Source: Paenibacillus massiliensis 2301065 = DSM 16942 (GTDB taxonomy: Bacteria; Bacillota; Bacilli; Paenibacillales; Paenibacillaceae). Taken from it: 64,000 nt of DNA. This document shows positions 35,394 through 44,653 of the stretch, piece after piece (position 1 is the first letter of the stretch; each line of letters opens with the position of its first letter). The notes under the pieces were generated by a model that worked only from the letters and a program-made list of their open reading frames with translations, was not told where the DNA came from and ran no database searches. The position numbers and the translations under genes are program-made. The stretch covers positions 62,001-126,000 of the forward strand of contig NZ_KB898191.1 of NCBI RefSeq assembly GCF_000377505.1. The letters are read 5' to 3'.

Positions 35394-36095
35394 TTATATA
35401 CTCATCGGTTTACCATTATGGTCGATGAATAAGGCCTGATTCTCCGCTTCTGTCCTCCGTTCGATAATGTCCAATATGCCCTCAGCCGATGCAGCTGCCT
35501 CGCCAGGCGCCTCACCACCGCCCATATCTGTCCGAATCCAGCCCGGATGTAGCGCATGGACAAGGATACCATGCGGTGCAAGCTCCCGACGCAGCTGGGC
35601 CGAGAACATATTCAGCGCCGCTTTTGACAGTGCGTAGGAATAGTCTCCACCATAGGCGCCGGCGAAACTGCCCGCTTCCGAACTGATATTAACAACGGCC
35701 TGACGTTCGCCTTTTTGAAGCATAGCCAAAAAATATTTGAGCACGATCATTGGGCCGAATAAATTAGTCTGAAATGATTGTTCAACCTGATCAAAGTCGA
35801 GCTGTTCAAGCTTTTGTTCGCGCCCAAGCAAGATCGCCGCGTTGTTAATAACGGCATCCAAGCTGCTCATTTGGATGGATACTTGATCATAGGCGTAGCG
35901 TACGGAATTTTCGTCCGTCACATCAAGCGGCAACACCGTAATCTGCTCCGGGAATTTATTAGAAAGCGTCTGCAGACCCTCTACAGACGAACCAGGACTC
36001 CGAACTCCGGCAAGTACTTGATACCCGCGCGCGCATGCTTCGGCAGTGATTGCCAATCCCAGGCCTCGATTCGCTCCGGTAATTAATATATTCAT
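35394..36095 (-). CDS. Short-chain dehydrogenase/reductase
   Basis: A 233-residue NAD(P)-dependent oxidoreductase. The cofactor motif TGANRGLG begins at residue 6, NNAAIL follows at about 86, and the catalytic Ser and Y...K are in VNISSEAGSF and YSYALSK. The sequence resembles the CsgA/C-factor-like branch. The ATG has an AGGAGG-like site upstream. It lies between duplicated importer blocks and shares direction with the propeller and Gfo/Idh genes upstream. Substrate unknown. Confidence 0.88.
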   Translation of the reverse strand: MNILITGANRGLGLAITAEACARGYQVLAGVRSPGSSVEGLQTLSNKFPEQITVLPLDVTDENSVRYAYDQVSIQMSSLDAVINNAAILLGREQKLEQLDFDQVEQSFQTNLFGPMIVLKYFLAMLQKGERQAVVNISSEAGSFAGAYGGDYSYALSKAALNMFSAQLRRELAPHGILVHALHPGWIRTDMGGGEAPGEAAASAEGILDIIERRTEAENQALFIDHNGKPMSI

Positions 36096-36131
36096 ATTTC
36101 TATTCCTCCTAACTATAATTAATATGGCTCT

Positions 36132-37013
36132 CTATTCCTGCAGCCTATAACTAACAAAAGCCAGCTTCTTGCTATCTGGAGACCAGGAATTGACATTAAG
36201 TGTGCCCTGTCCACCGAACAGCTTAACCACTGTATGAAATTTGCCACCACGAGTGGGCATTACACGTATTTCCACATTTTTGTTTGCCGGATGGTCGCTT
36301 GGACTAACATCACTCTTCGAATAACTAATATAAGCCACCCATTCTCCGTCAGGGGACACATGTGGGAACCAATTATTGCTTTCTTCGAACGTCATTTGAA
36401 CCTGTTCGCTACCGTCGGTATTCATTCGCCAAACCTGCATAAGGCCTGTGCGTACCGAATTGAACCAAATGTGCTTGCCACTTGGAGAATATTCGGGTCC
36501 ATCATTCATTCCAGTTGTACAGGTCAACTGTGTTTCAATTCCCCCATTTACAGGAATTGTGTAGATGTTGTACTCACCATTCCGTTCAGCACAATAAGCT
36601 AGTGTGTTCCCGTCCGGCGACCAGCCGTGTAGATAGCTAGGGGCCATTGGGGTAATGAGGATCGGGTTACCGCCTTTCAAAGGAAAAGTATAGATACGGG
36701 ATTGGCCATCCTCATTGGTATGATGGCTCACTGCAACGAGGGAGTTATCGGGTGACAGCACATGGTCGTTATTGCACCGGATCGCATAACCAGAATAGAC
36801 AATTTCACTTTCCCTGGAAGTTAGGTCAAACGTGTAAAGACGGCCCAAGCTGTTATATATGAGCTGCCTGCCGTCACGGGTCCAATTGGGTGCCTCAATC
36901 AGAAAATCGAATTCGGCGAGGACACTGCGTTCGCCGCTAAAAACATTCGCTACTTCCAGGATACTGGTTACACTTCTCCCTTCTAGCTTACGAGGTTCAT
37001 TTGATATTTGCAT
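36132..37013 (-). CDS. TolB-like beta-propeller protein (PD40 repeats)
   Basis: A 293-residue protein built of about six PD40/WD40-like blades, each with an SPDG-type turn: WTRDGRQLIY, LSPDNSLVAV, GWSPDGNTLAY, YSPSGKHIW, VSPDGEWVAY and SWSPDSKKLAF. No signal peptide is visible, unlike periplasmic TolB, so it is probably cytosolic. The architecture resembles oligogalacturonate-lyase-like and DPP-IV N-terminal propellers, but no catalytic domain is attached. GAGG precedes the ATG. Neighbouring sugar genes suggest a role in carbohydrate metabolism; this is inference. Confidence 0.8.
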   Translation of the reverse strand: MQISNEPRKLEGRSVTSILEVANVFSGERSVLAEFDFLIEAPNWTRDGRQLIYNSLGRLYTFDLTSRESEIVYSGYAIRCNNDHVLSPDNSLVAVSHHTNEDGQSRIYTFPLKGGNPILITPMAPSYLHGWSPDGNTLAYCAERNGEYNIYTIPVNGGIETQLTCTTGMNDGPEYSPSGKHIWFNSVRTGLMQVWRMNTDGSEQVQMTFEESNNWFPHVSPDGEWVAYISYSKSDVSPSDHPANKNVEIRVMPTRGGKFHTVVKLFGGQGTLNVNSWSPDSKKLAFVSYRLQE

Positions 37014-37104
37014 CGTTATTCCTCAATTTGTTTTTTCTCTTCTGAGATCTTTTTGGACATGGTCACAATTCCCCTGATGCTGCTGAAATTAACATTCATT
37101 TCTG

Positions 37105-38097
37105 TCATCCATTAAGTTCTTCTGATTCATATACTAGTCCCCATTGGCCTCTAAGCCTATCTAAGGTTTGCATAATCTCAAGTGTTTCATTTATCGGCAT
37201 AATCGAACTCTCCTTGAGTCCTTCACGCACACATCTCATGGCTTCCTCGGCTTCGAAGATATAACCGTGAGTCGAAAGTTTCTTTTCAAAGTGCACAGGT
37301 TCTTCATTCGGGAGATGCAGGGTTGCTGCTTTACCAAACAAGAAACTAGTAAGTTGGATGTAACCCTTTGTGCCATAGATGAATGCATCATTGGATGTTC
37401 CTAGCTGTACACCAGCACTTAGCAGAGCTGTCTGACCACCCTCATATTCAAATAACGCCGAGAAACGCTCATCCACACCAGTCTCACCGATATACGCATT
37501 ACTGTTAATTCGGGATGGCTGTCGGCCGAACACCATTGATGCGAAGGAGACTGGATAAATACCTGCATCGAGTAGTGCGCCACCACCAAGCTTCTTATCC
37601 AGCAGCCGATGACCAGGGTCCCAACCGAAATTGAAGCCGAAGTTCGCTGTTAGCATCTTCACATCACCAATACGGCCTTCCTTAATCCACTCTCGGGCTT
37701 GAACGATAGGCGGTAAGTAACGTGTCCACATAGCTTCCATAACGAATACATTGTTCTTCTTCGCTGCTTGGATAACTTCTTCAGTCTCCTGCGCGTTCAT
37801 CATAAACGGTTTCTCGCAGATAACAGCTTTACCCGCATTCAGACACATTAACACGCCTTCCTTATGCATTGGATGTAGTGTTCCTACGTATACAATTTCG
37901 ATTTCTGGGTCCGCAACAAACTGTTCATAGTTATCATATGTTTTCGATACTTTGAATTCCTCAGCAAATCCCTTCGCCTTACCAGGTGTTCTAGACGCTA
38001 CTGCAAGAAGTTCTCCTTCTGCCGATTGTAATAAATCAGATGCAAAACTACGCGAGATTTCACCTGCACCCATAATACCCCACTTCATTTTCCCCAT
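37105..38097 (-). CDS. Gfo/Idh/MocA family oxidoreductase
   Basis: A 330-residue NAD(P)-dependent sugar or polyol dehydrogenase. An N-terminal Rossmann fold has GIMGAGEIS at residue 7, and the family Lys is in CEKPFMMN (about residue 94). The C-terminal barrel contains GGGALLDAGIYPVSF with the Asp and later His-region typical of glucose-fructose oxidoreductase and dihydrodiol dehydrogenase relatives. It leads the SDR and propeller genes in the same direction. It may act on a sugar released by the enzymes of the locus. Confidence 0.9.
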   Translation of the reverse strand: MGKMKWGIMGAGEISRSFASDLLQSAEGELLAVASRTPGKAKGFAEEFKVSKTYDNYEQFVADPEIEIVYVGTLHPMHKEGVLMCLNAGKAVICEKPFMMNAQETEEVIQAAKKNNVFVMEAMWTRYLPPIVQAREWIKEGRIGDVKMLTANFGFNFGWDPGHRLLDKKLGGGALLDAGIYPVSFASMVFGRQPSRINSNAYIGETGVDERFSALFEYEGGQTALLSAGVQLGTSNDAFIYGTKGYIQLTSFLFGKAATLHLPNEEPVHFEKKLSTHGYIFEAEEAMRCVREGLKESSIMPINETLEIMQTLDRLRGQWGLVYESEELNG

Positions 38098-38234
38098 TAT
38101 TATTCACTCCTTCTTTGTATCGCCTAGCACAAAAGAATTATCTAGCAGCACAGATTACCTCCTTAGATTACCAACATCTATTGAACCCGACAGGAATTTA
38201 TCCATACATAACAACCTGCCTTGCCTCAATCCGC

Positions 38235-38352
38235 AGGTAAACACAGGGATCGGTGCAAACATCGCTTACAGCACCCAGTTTTTCCATATCTTCTACAACG
38301 GGTACAGCCCTTTAATTTTTTTGGGTACGCACCGCAGTTCGCCCTACCTTAG
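38235..38352 (-). pseudogene. 5' remnant of the LplB-type permease gene (block copy C)
   Basis: Matches the first 40 or so codons and ribosome binding site of the permease gene at 32739 (copy A about 32620-32745). The ATG has become ATA, and the gene breaks off before the Gfo/Idh gene. It stands directly downstream of the intact kinase, which marks this as the probable original position of the operon. Confidence 0.7.
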
Positions 38353-38394
38353 CACCTATAAGCTACCTCCTTCTGAATGATAGTCTCCTTTCTA

Positions 38395-38470
38395 ATTGTA
38401 TTTGGCTCAAGAGGCTCTAGCTACGGGTGAAAGTTTGGATTTTCTTTTAAATCCTTTGTTAGCGCTTACT
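38395..38470 (-). promoter_or_regulatory. Operon promoter region, copy C
   Basis: TACAAT at 38395-38400, AAACTTTCACCC and a cre-like box at 38456-38470, aligned without gaps to copies A and B. It lies between the kinase stop and the permease remnant. Confidence 0.55.
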
Positions 38471-38471
38471 T

Positions 38472-40256
38472 TTATTTAGATTTTGGGATACGTATGTGTA
38501 CAGTGGTTCCTTTGCCAAGAAGGCTGGTGAATGACAATCCGTACTGAGGCCCATAATTCAACTGAATCCGCTCATGAGTATTCCAGATGCCAAAGCCGCC
38601 CGTGCCTTTGCTCATTGCCCTAGTTAGCACATTCTCCAACACCTCTTTTTCCATACCAACACCGTCATCACTGACTTCCACGAGCAAATCGCCCTTCTCC
38701 TCTATAGCGGATACTTGGATCTCTCCCTTCTCGGAATCCTGCTCCAAAATTCCATGCAAGATCGCATTCTCGATCAGAGGCTGAAGCATGATTTTGGGTA
38801 CTTCACAACCTAGCAGTTCCGGTGGAACCTTCAGGATTAGTGTGATTGCATTATTGAATCGCATATTCTGGATCGACACATAGGATTCCGTATGCCTAAG
38901 TTCGCTCTCCAATGTAACAGTTTCTCTGCCATTCGATAAGCTTAAACGGTAGAATAACGCCAGCCGATCCACCACCTTGGATATTTCTCCGTTACCGGAT
39001 TCAATAGCCATAACATTGATCAGATCCAGGGTGTTGTACAAAAAGTGCGGGTTAATTTGCGCCTGCAATGCCTTCAGCTCTTTATTTTTCACTTCACGTC
39101 CCAGTGTGTAGGTCTCGTCCATCAACCGCGATACGTTCTCTACCATCGCATTAAAATTACTGGTCAGTTCACCGATCTCATCCTGATTGGCTGGAAGCGG
39201 AGCAATGCGGAAATTGCCGTTCTTGACCTTGCGCACATGCCGAATAAGCTGCCGCAGGCGTTTGCTTGCCGAACCAGCAACGATGAAGGACAAAACGAAG
39301 GTGAGCGGAATGATCAGTAAAAAGATGAAAATCAGCCGATTGCGCATATTATTGCTCGATTTCAAAATGTCGGAGTAGGGTACAATCATCGCAACACTCA
39401 TATCTGTCTCAGGGATGGCCTGCAGTCCGAGTAGAATTCGCTGTCCATCGAACTCCAGACTGTCTGACCAGGTGTTGTCCATTTCCCCATCGTTCGGAAC
39501 CTGCGATAGTAAGTCCATAAACTCCTTGGTGGTATACATAAAATTGTCTGAGGTGCTGAGAATATCACCGCGGTCATTGAATAGGGCCACTGAGGTAGAT
39601 GGAGTTGCCATGGCATGTTCCAGTACAGAAATCAATGTGCTCTGTGAGATCTGAGCGCGCACAATGCCGTCAATCTCCTGTATGTTGTGCGCATTCGGAA
39701 TAACGCGCAGGATTGATACTGTATTGCTACCTTTTTCCTGATCGAAGCCAGAAGAAGGCAACCAGCTGAGGACAGAATGGGAGGTGATGAAGTTCTTATA
39801 CCAGAGACTGTGCTCCGTCTTCTCCATGCTCAAATAGTCGGTACTCTCAGTGACTGATGCAAGCCCCTGTCTCATATAGAGCTGAACCGTCTCAATATCT
39901 GAATTGAAGCGGAACTGTCCCACCACCCGGGCTAGCTTGTTGGCATCCATCCCCCAGAGATTAACATCCTCATACCGTTTTGGGTCTTCGGAGACCAAGT
40001 CCTGAACCGTCTCATTGAAGGCAATCAAGTTCAGTACTTCTTTGACCATTTCTGAACGATACTGCAGGTAGGAACTGGTCTCCTCCAACATTTTCCTAGC
40101 TGAGTATAGCGCCTGTTTCTCCGTTTCATTTGCTGTTAAGTACAGATGCAGGAATAGTAGCAGGACCAATGGAATAATGATAACCAACATATAGGAAGCG
40201 AATAGTTTATAACGGATACTATAATCAGCGAACGATATCCGGAACTTCCGTTTCAT
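38472..40256 (-). CDS. YesM-type sensor histidine kinase
   Basis: A 594-residue membrane kinase. Helix 1 (about 18-40) and helix 2 (about 305-327) flank an extracellular Cache-like sensor, followed by HAMP and the His_kinase domain with H404 in QINPHFLYNTL. The ATP-binding N box (PLIENAILHG) and G box (DDGVGM) are visible. The start overlaps the stop of the response regulator gene as ATGA. Together they probably sense the polysaccharide or its fragments and switch on the importer operon; the signal is unknown. Confidence 0.93.
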   Translation of the reverse strand: MKRKFRISFADYSIRYKLFASYMLVIIIPLVLLLFLHLYLTANETEKQALYSARKMLEETSSYLQYRSEMVKEVLNLIAFNETVQDLVSEDPKRYEDVNLWGMDANKLARVVGQFRFNSDIETVQLYMRQGLASVTESTDYLSMEKTEHSLWYKNFITSHSVLSWLPSSGFDQEKGSNTVSILRVIPNAHNIQEIDGIVRAQISQSTLISVLEHAMATPSTSVALFNDRGDILSTSDNFMYTTKEFMDLLSQVPNDGEMDNTWSDSLEFDGQRILLGLQAIPETDMSVAMIVPYSDILKSSNNMRNRLIFIFLLIIPLTFVLSFIVAGSASKRLRQLIRHVRKVKNGNFRIAPLPANQDEIGELTSNFNAMVENVSRLMDETYTLGREVKNKELKALQAQINPHFLYNTLDLINVMAIESGNGEISKVVDRLALFYRLSLSNGRETVTLESELRHTESYVSIQNMRFNNAITLILKVPPELLGCEVPKIMLQPLIENAILHGILEQDSEKGEIQVSAIEEKGDLLVEVSDDGVGMEKEVLENVLTRAMSKGTGGFGIWNTHERIQLNYGPQYGLSFTSLLGKGTTVHIRIPKSK

Positions 40257-41848
40257 TTAGCCATCCTTTCCCGGTATTCCGAAGGCGTGCAGCCTACATA
40301 TTTTTTAAAAAAGGTTGTAAAGTAGTTGGCATCCGTGAAGCCGGTTCGGTCTGCTACCTCATATAGCTTCAGCTCCTTGGCCAGCAGCAATTCCTTGGCT
40401 TTCTCCACTCGCAGTGAGGAGATATATTCCTTGACAGTACTTCCTCTCTGCTTCTTGAACAAGGAGCACAGATAAGTCTCATTCAACCCCACATGATTGG
40501 CGATTTCCGGAATCGAGAAACCCTTTTCATAAAAATGTTTGTGAATGTATTGCAATATATCCCTCATTTTAGAGTTAGAACCTTCTGTCTCCATAGGTAA
40601 TTGGAACAAGTCCAGGAAAGAGAGAATATATTCCTCCATGCTTGCCAGATCGGGAACACGGTCAATCTCCTTCCAGATGTATCGCCGTTCGGTATCCTCG
40701 TCCGTATCTGTAAATCCTAACTGAACTGCTACATCAAGAATGACCAACAAGAACTGGAAGTAGGAGTCCTTGAGTCGGACAATATCCAAATCACATACTG
40801 CCCTTGCATGCTTGGTCCAATTCACAATAAGGCTACGGGCGTCTTCCAGCTCTTCCTGTTTTAGAAATCTTCGCAAACTGCGTACCGTATCCCAATCTGT
40901 ACTCAGTTCCCCGTTGCCGCCAAGTTCACTAGCAAAAATTAGCCTGCTGCCTTCGCTGTAATAATGCAGGCTGCAAGCATCAAGAGCAGTCTTATACGAA
41001 TATGGAATCTGCATTCGTTCTTTGCTCGAATCTCCGACCCCCATATAGAAACGGATATCTCTCCCTATGATCCCGGCCACCTCTGCATAAAGCTCTTCTA
41101 GCACATTGCGTTGTTCTCGATAGCTGCTCCCGAAAGCTTCTGGCAGAATAAAGATTAAAAATTGCCGTGAATCAAACCCGCAAATGCCTTGCAGTGAAGC
41201 AAGCGCGCTATTCAGGCTCAGCTTCCGCAACAGCGCCTCCTGCAACTGCTTTGGATCTTCGGGATGCTGCAACGGCTGCCAGTACAAAGCTGATGCAACC
41301 ACAGTGTACACTCCTTCCGGAGGCAGAAGAAAAGTCTCTCTGCTTTCCAGAGCCTTCTGTACATGGAGCGAATCAGGAACCTTAATCAGCTTACGAACCA
41401 TCTCCTGTCTCAGATAAGGCAAACCTTCATCATAGGCATCCTGTAGCTGGCGTTCCTCCAGGCGTTTCTTTTCTTCCTTTTTCCTAGCTTCCACTGCATC
41501 TCGAACGGCCTCCCGGACCTTGTCAAGATTAATCGGCTTCTCAATATAGTCAAGTGCATTCAGCCGGATCGCCGACATCAAGTACTCTTTATCCGAGAAT
41601 CCACTCATGAACAGCAGCTTGCATGAAAGATCACCTTCACGGAGTTGTTTCGCGAACTCTATACCATCCATCTTCGGCATCCGGATATCACAGAGCACGA
41701 TGTCAGGGCGAAAGCTCTGGCATAACTCCAGAGCAACCAGACCATTGCGTGCCGTCTTCACCTCATGAATACCTAATTCCCCCCATGCGATATGCTTGGA
41801 TAGCATTTCTCTCGTTCTTTCTTCGTCATCTATGATCAGCAGCTTCAT
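40253..41848 (-). CDS. YesN-type response regulator with AraC output domain
   Basis: A 531-residue regulator: a receiver with D54 in LCDIRMPKMDG and Lys in YIEKPINL, a long middle region and a C-terminal AraC helix-turn-helix pair (about 430-531, NHVGLNETYLCSLFKK and ADRTGFTDANYFTTFFKK). The start codon follows AGGAGG. It is the first gene of the pair with the kinase. The conserved AAACTTT.CCC stretch in the three promoter copies is a candidate binding site. Confidence 0.93.
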   Translation of the reverse strand: MKLLIIDDEERTREMLSKHIAWGELGIHEVKTARNGLVALELCQSFRPDIVLCDIRMPKMDGIEFAKQLREGDLSCKLLFMSGFSDKEYLMSAIRLNALDYIEKPINLDKVREAVRDAVEARKKEEKKRLEERQLQDAYDEGLPYLRQEMVRKLIKVPDSLHVQKALESRETFLLPPEGVYTVVASALYWQPLQHPEDPKQLQEALLRKLSLNSALASLQGICGFDSRQFLIFILPEAFGSSYREQRNVLEELYAEVAGIIGRDIRFYMGVGDSSKERMQIPYSYKTALDACSLHYYSEGSRLIFASELGGNGELSTDWDTVRSLRRFLKQEELEDARSLIVNWTKHARAVCDLDIVRLKDSYFQFLLVILDVAVQLGFTDTDEDTERRYIWKEIDRVPDLASMEEYILSFLDLFQLPMETEGSNSKMRDILQYIHKHFYEKGFSIPEIANHVGLNETYLCSLFKKQRGSTVKEYISSLRVEKAKELLLAKELKLYEVADRTGFTDANYFTTFFKKYVGCTPSEYRERMAK

Positions 41849-41976
41849 GATGTACTCCTCCTAACAAAATCTTTATTGTATTATACATTATAACAACCAT
41901 TAGGCTACCCGCTTCTTATCCCAATTTGACTTCCCCATGACCAGTGATACACAGCTTGACCAAGCATGGCGCGAAA

Positions 41977-42016
41977 GAAGAAAGCCGGTGGACCCTCCCC
42001 CCGGCTTTGATTCTTC
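41977..42016 (-). terminator. Hairpin downstream of the marR gene
   Basis: AAAGCCGG (41981-41988) pairs with CCGGCTTT (42001-42008), with weaker outer GAAG/CTTC pairing. A TC-rich tract follows on the minus strand. It lies about 200 bases after the MarR stop. Confidence 0.5.
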
Positions 42017-42121
42017 CGTATGTAAATCCTTGTTACTATAACAGATATAAGAGCTACTGACCCCTTCATGCCTTATATTGAGGGTATCCGTTGGCCAAAT
42101 ATTTAATGCATGACCGTTATA

Positions 42122-42167
42122 TTTATATGACAGATTGTCAAATGAAGTGCGACAATTAGCGGAAATA
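42122..42167. mobile_element. Solo IS30-type terminal repeat
   Basis: TTTATATGACAGATTGTCAA followed by ATGAAGTGCGACA matches the left end of the IS30 copy at 46873 with few differences. No transposase or partner end is nearby. Confidence 0.65.
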
Positions 42168-42214
42168 GACAAGGGGTGAGCGAATATATCACCGAAAAGC
42201 ACATGTAGAATTAG

Positions 42215-42676
42215 CTAAAATATAGATTCAAATTCTTTACCCTCAAAAAATATGCTTAACAACTCAATGAGTTTTGTCCGTTGCTCTTCCGAAAAATTTT
42301 GTAACAAATTTTCAGAAATCTCTTTCTGCACGATTCTTACGCGGTTCACCTGATCAAAAGCCTCGTTGGTTAGTTGTAAAATGACAGCACGCCGGTCTTT
42401 AGGGTCTGGCATACGAAAAATTAAACCTTCACGTTCTAATGCATCTACCAGTTCAGTCACAGTCCTTGGTTTTACACCTAATTTGCTCGCAAGTTCCGTC
42501 ATGCGAATCTTCTCTGCATGCCACACTCTGAGTAAAAGTCTCAAGCGAGCTCCCGAGAGTTGAAAAGGTAACTTTAAAGATTCGAGCTGGACTTGGTACT
42601 CTTGTTGAACATACCGATTGGCTCGAATCAATAAATCAACAACTTCTACAGCCTCGTTCGAATGATTAGTTGACAA
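42215..42676 (-). CDS. MarR family transcriptional regulator
   Basis: A 153-residue winged-helix regulator with the MarR core: RMTELASKLGVKPRTVTELVDALEREGLI then the wing MPDPKDRRAVILQLT. The start is a TTG seven bases after AAGGAGG. It is divergent from a DHA2 efflux gene, and the gap holds a 14-bp perfect inverted repeat, so it likely represses the pump and itself until a small phenolic-type or drug ligand binds. The ligand is inferred only from the family. Confidence 0.9.
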   Translation of the reverse strand: MSTNHSNEAVEVVDLLIRANRYVQQEYQVQLESLKLPFQLSGARLRLLLRVWHAEKIRMTELASKLGVKPRTVTELVDALEREGLIFRMPDPKDRRAVILQLTNEAFDQVNRVRIVQKEISENLLQNFSEEQRTKLIELLSIFFEGKEFESIF

Positions 42677-42718
42677 AAAGATGCCTCCTTGACAATAAAA
42701 TTAGTAAGATGTAATGTG

Positions 42719-42763
42719 GCAATATACTGAGCTGGCTCAATATTACGAGGCTCAGTATATTGC
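42719..42763. promoter_or_regulatory. 14-bp inverted repeat, candidate MarR operator
   Basis: GCAATATACTGAGC (42719-42732) and GCTCAGTATATTGC (42750-42763) are perfect reverse complements 17 bases apart, placed between divergent marR and efflux genes. Each arm could also be a half of a transcript hairpin. Confidence 0.65.
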
Positions 42764-42879
42764 ATTCTGAAACATACTATAGCTTATTCCCTCAGTATAA
42801 GAAACCTTAAACTCATTGTTTTAGGTTGATTTTCATGGAGAGTTTCATATTCGTATTAAGTTTAAAAGAGGAGTATAAG

Positions 42880-44298
42880 ATGAAAAAGATAACCTACAAT
42901 CGTAATTTAATTGTTTTCATTTTTTTAGTGGGGGCTTTTGTGACAATTTTAAATCAGACGGTTTTGTTTACGGCTTTACCTCAGATAATAAACGATTTCC
43001 AAATTAGTGCAAGTACAGCCCAATGGCTTAACACTTCCTACATGATGACAAATGGTATATTAATCCCAGTTACTGCGTTCTTTATTGGGAAGTATACCAC
43101 TAGATCATTAATGATTACGGCCATGATCTTTTTTATTACTGGAACGTTGTTAGCGGCGGTATCACATAATTTCATCTTGCTTCTGATTGCAAGGATTATT
43201 CAAGCCTGCGGTGCCGGCATTACTATGCCTCTTATGCAAACTGTATTCTTTGCAATATTCCCTAAAGAGAAGCGGGGAGCTGCGATGGGTTTAGTTGGGC
43301 TTGTCATAGCCTTTGCCCCTGCAATAGGGCCAACGCTGTCAGGATTGATTCTTGCCCAGTGGTCTTGGCGGTACATTTTCTTAATGGTGCTTCCTATAGC
43401 AACAATTGTACTGTTGCTGACTATCGTCTATTTAAAAAATGTATCAGAAGTTAACAAACAGCAAAAGCTTGATTTGCGCTCGGTTACATTTTCTACGGTT
43501 GGATTCGGGGCGTTACTGTATGGAATTAGTATTGCGGGGTCGGCTAGTATGTTAAACATTTTGTTATGGATTATTTCAGGGTTGATTGGATTATCGTTGC
43601 TTATTCATCGAGCATTGAAGTTAGACAAGCCTATGCTTGAATTTAGAGTATTTAAATCTCCATCTTTCGTATTCTCCACAATCGCCGTTGTTATTTCATT
43701 CATTTGCTTAATGGGGCCACAAACATTACTTCCCCTGTATATCCAAAATGTAAGGGGGATGTCTCCGCTGAGTTCAGGTTTATTACTTCTGCCAGGTGCG
43801 ATCGCTAATGGAATCGTATCAATGATAGCCGGGCGAATATATGATAAGGTTGGTGGGAAATATTTAGGAGTCGTCGGATTTTTGTTAATTACTTGTGCAG
43901 TTGTTCCGTTTGTCACTGTACAATTCAATACTTCTCTTTGGGTCATTATCCTGTTTTATGCGCTTATGATGGTTGGAATATCCATGATAATGATGCCAAT
44001 GACTACAGCGGGGTTGAACTCATTATCCGATGGTCTAATTAAACACGGCACTGCCATGATTAACACCTTTCGTCAAGTCGGTGGGTCTATCGGTACAGCT
44101 TTGTTAATTTCGATTTATACCAAAATTTCTAATCAAGCGGTGGGGTTGGGGGAAATGGAGAGTGTAGGCGAAGCTCAAGTGCATGGTATGCGTTATGCGT
44201 TTATAGGAATCGTTGTTTTTGCCTGCATAGGTTTAATAGTTTCTGCTTTGCTAAACAATAAAAAGCAAACAAGTGTGATTACAGAGAGCTCAGAATAA
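42880..44298 (+). CDS. DHA2-family MFS efflux transporter (LmrB-like)
   Basis: A 472-residue, 14-helix drug exporter of the cytoplasmic membrane. Visible are LNQTVLFTALPQI in helix 1, NTSYMMTNGILIPVTAF, the motif C-like GLVIAFAPAIGPTLSG and the late RQVGGSIGTALLISI. The ATG at 42880 follows AGAGGAG; an earlier start 18 codons upstream lacks such a site. The divergent marR gene and the inverted repeat before it suggest ligand-induced expression. The substrate is unknown; lincomycin-type exporters are the nearest family memory. Confidence 0.88.
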   Translation: MKKITYNRNLIVFIFLVGAFVTILNQTVLFTALPQIINDFQISASTAQWLNTSYMMTNGILIPVTAFFIGKYTTRSLMITAMIFFITGTLLAAVSHNFILLLIARIIQACGAGITMPLMQTVFFAIFPKEKRGAAMGLVGLVIAFAPAIGPTLSGLILAQWSWRYIFLMVLPIATIVLLLTIVYLKNVSEVNKQQKLDLRSVTFSTVGFGALLYGISIAGSASMLNILLWIISGLIGLSLLIHRALKLDKPMLEFRVFKSPSFVFSTIAVVISFICLMGPQTLLPLYIQNVRGMSPLSSGLLLLPGAIANGIVSMIAGRIYDKVGGKYLGVVGFLLITCAVVPFVTVQFNTSLWVIILFYALMMVGISMIMMPMTTAGLNSLSDGLIKHGTAMINTFRQVGGSIGTALLISIYTKISNQAVGLGEMESVGEAQVHGMRYAFIGIVVFACIGLIVSALLNNKKQTSVITESSE

Positions 44299-44486
44299 CA
44301 GACATACACTCGGAAGTCGGTGGCTAGAGGTTTCAGAATATTAACTTAGGATTCATGGAGAATTGAATCATCATTAAAGTTCAGTCGCAGATAAAGAATA
44401 GATGAATGGGCAAGCAGAAGCAATCTCAGAAATCGCTAATCATAACGGCTATATTACTGACAAATGTCTAAAGATTTAATTATAAT

Positions 44487-44633
44487 TTAAAACTTTTTAG
44501 ATTCCTGAAGGATCTCCTTGACTCCAAGCATCAGGCGATCTTCCTTGGCCTGTTTCATACCGTTGCCGATGAGAACGACGCAGCTTTGCACCATCAAGAA
44601 TGGTGCACGGTTTGGGTGTAAGTGAAACATCAT
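44487..44633 (-). CDS. Short reading frame, possibly a C-terminal gene fragment
   Basis: A 48-codon frame begins with ATGATG after AGGGGAAAGGG. Its sequence (VQSCVVLIGNGMKQAKEDR, then LGVKEILQ) looks helical and regulator-like, reminiscent of the tail of a TetR-type protein, but I cannot assign it. It lies among broken genes, so a remnant is as likely as a real small protein. Confidence 0.3.
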   Translation of the reverse strand: MMFHLHPNRAPFLMVQSCVVLIGNGMKQAKEDRLMLGVKEILQESKKF

Positions 44634-44653
44634 CCCTTTCCCCTGTGTAAAAA

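Larger units (their letters stand above)
41849..42214. other. Intergenic region with hairpin and IS30 end fragment
   Basis: No gene is supported here. It holds a GC-rich hairpin (41977-42016) and a lone IS30 terminal repeat (42122-42167), listed separately. Confidence 0.6.
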
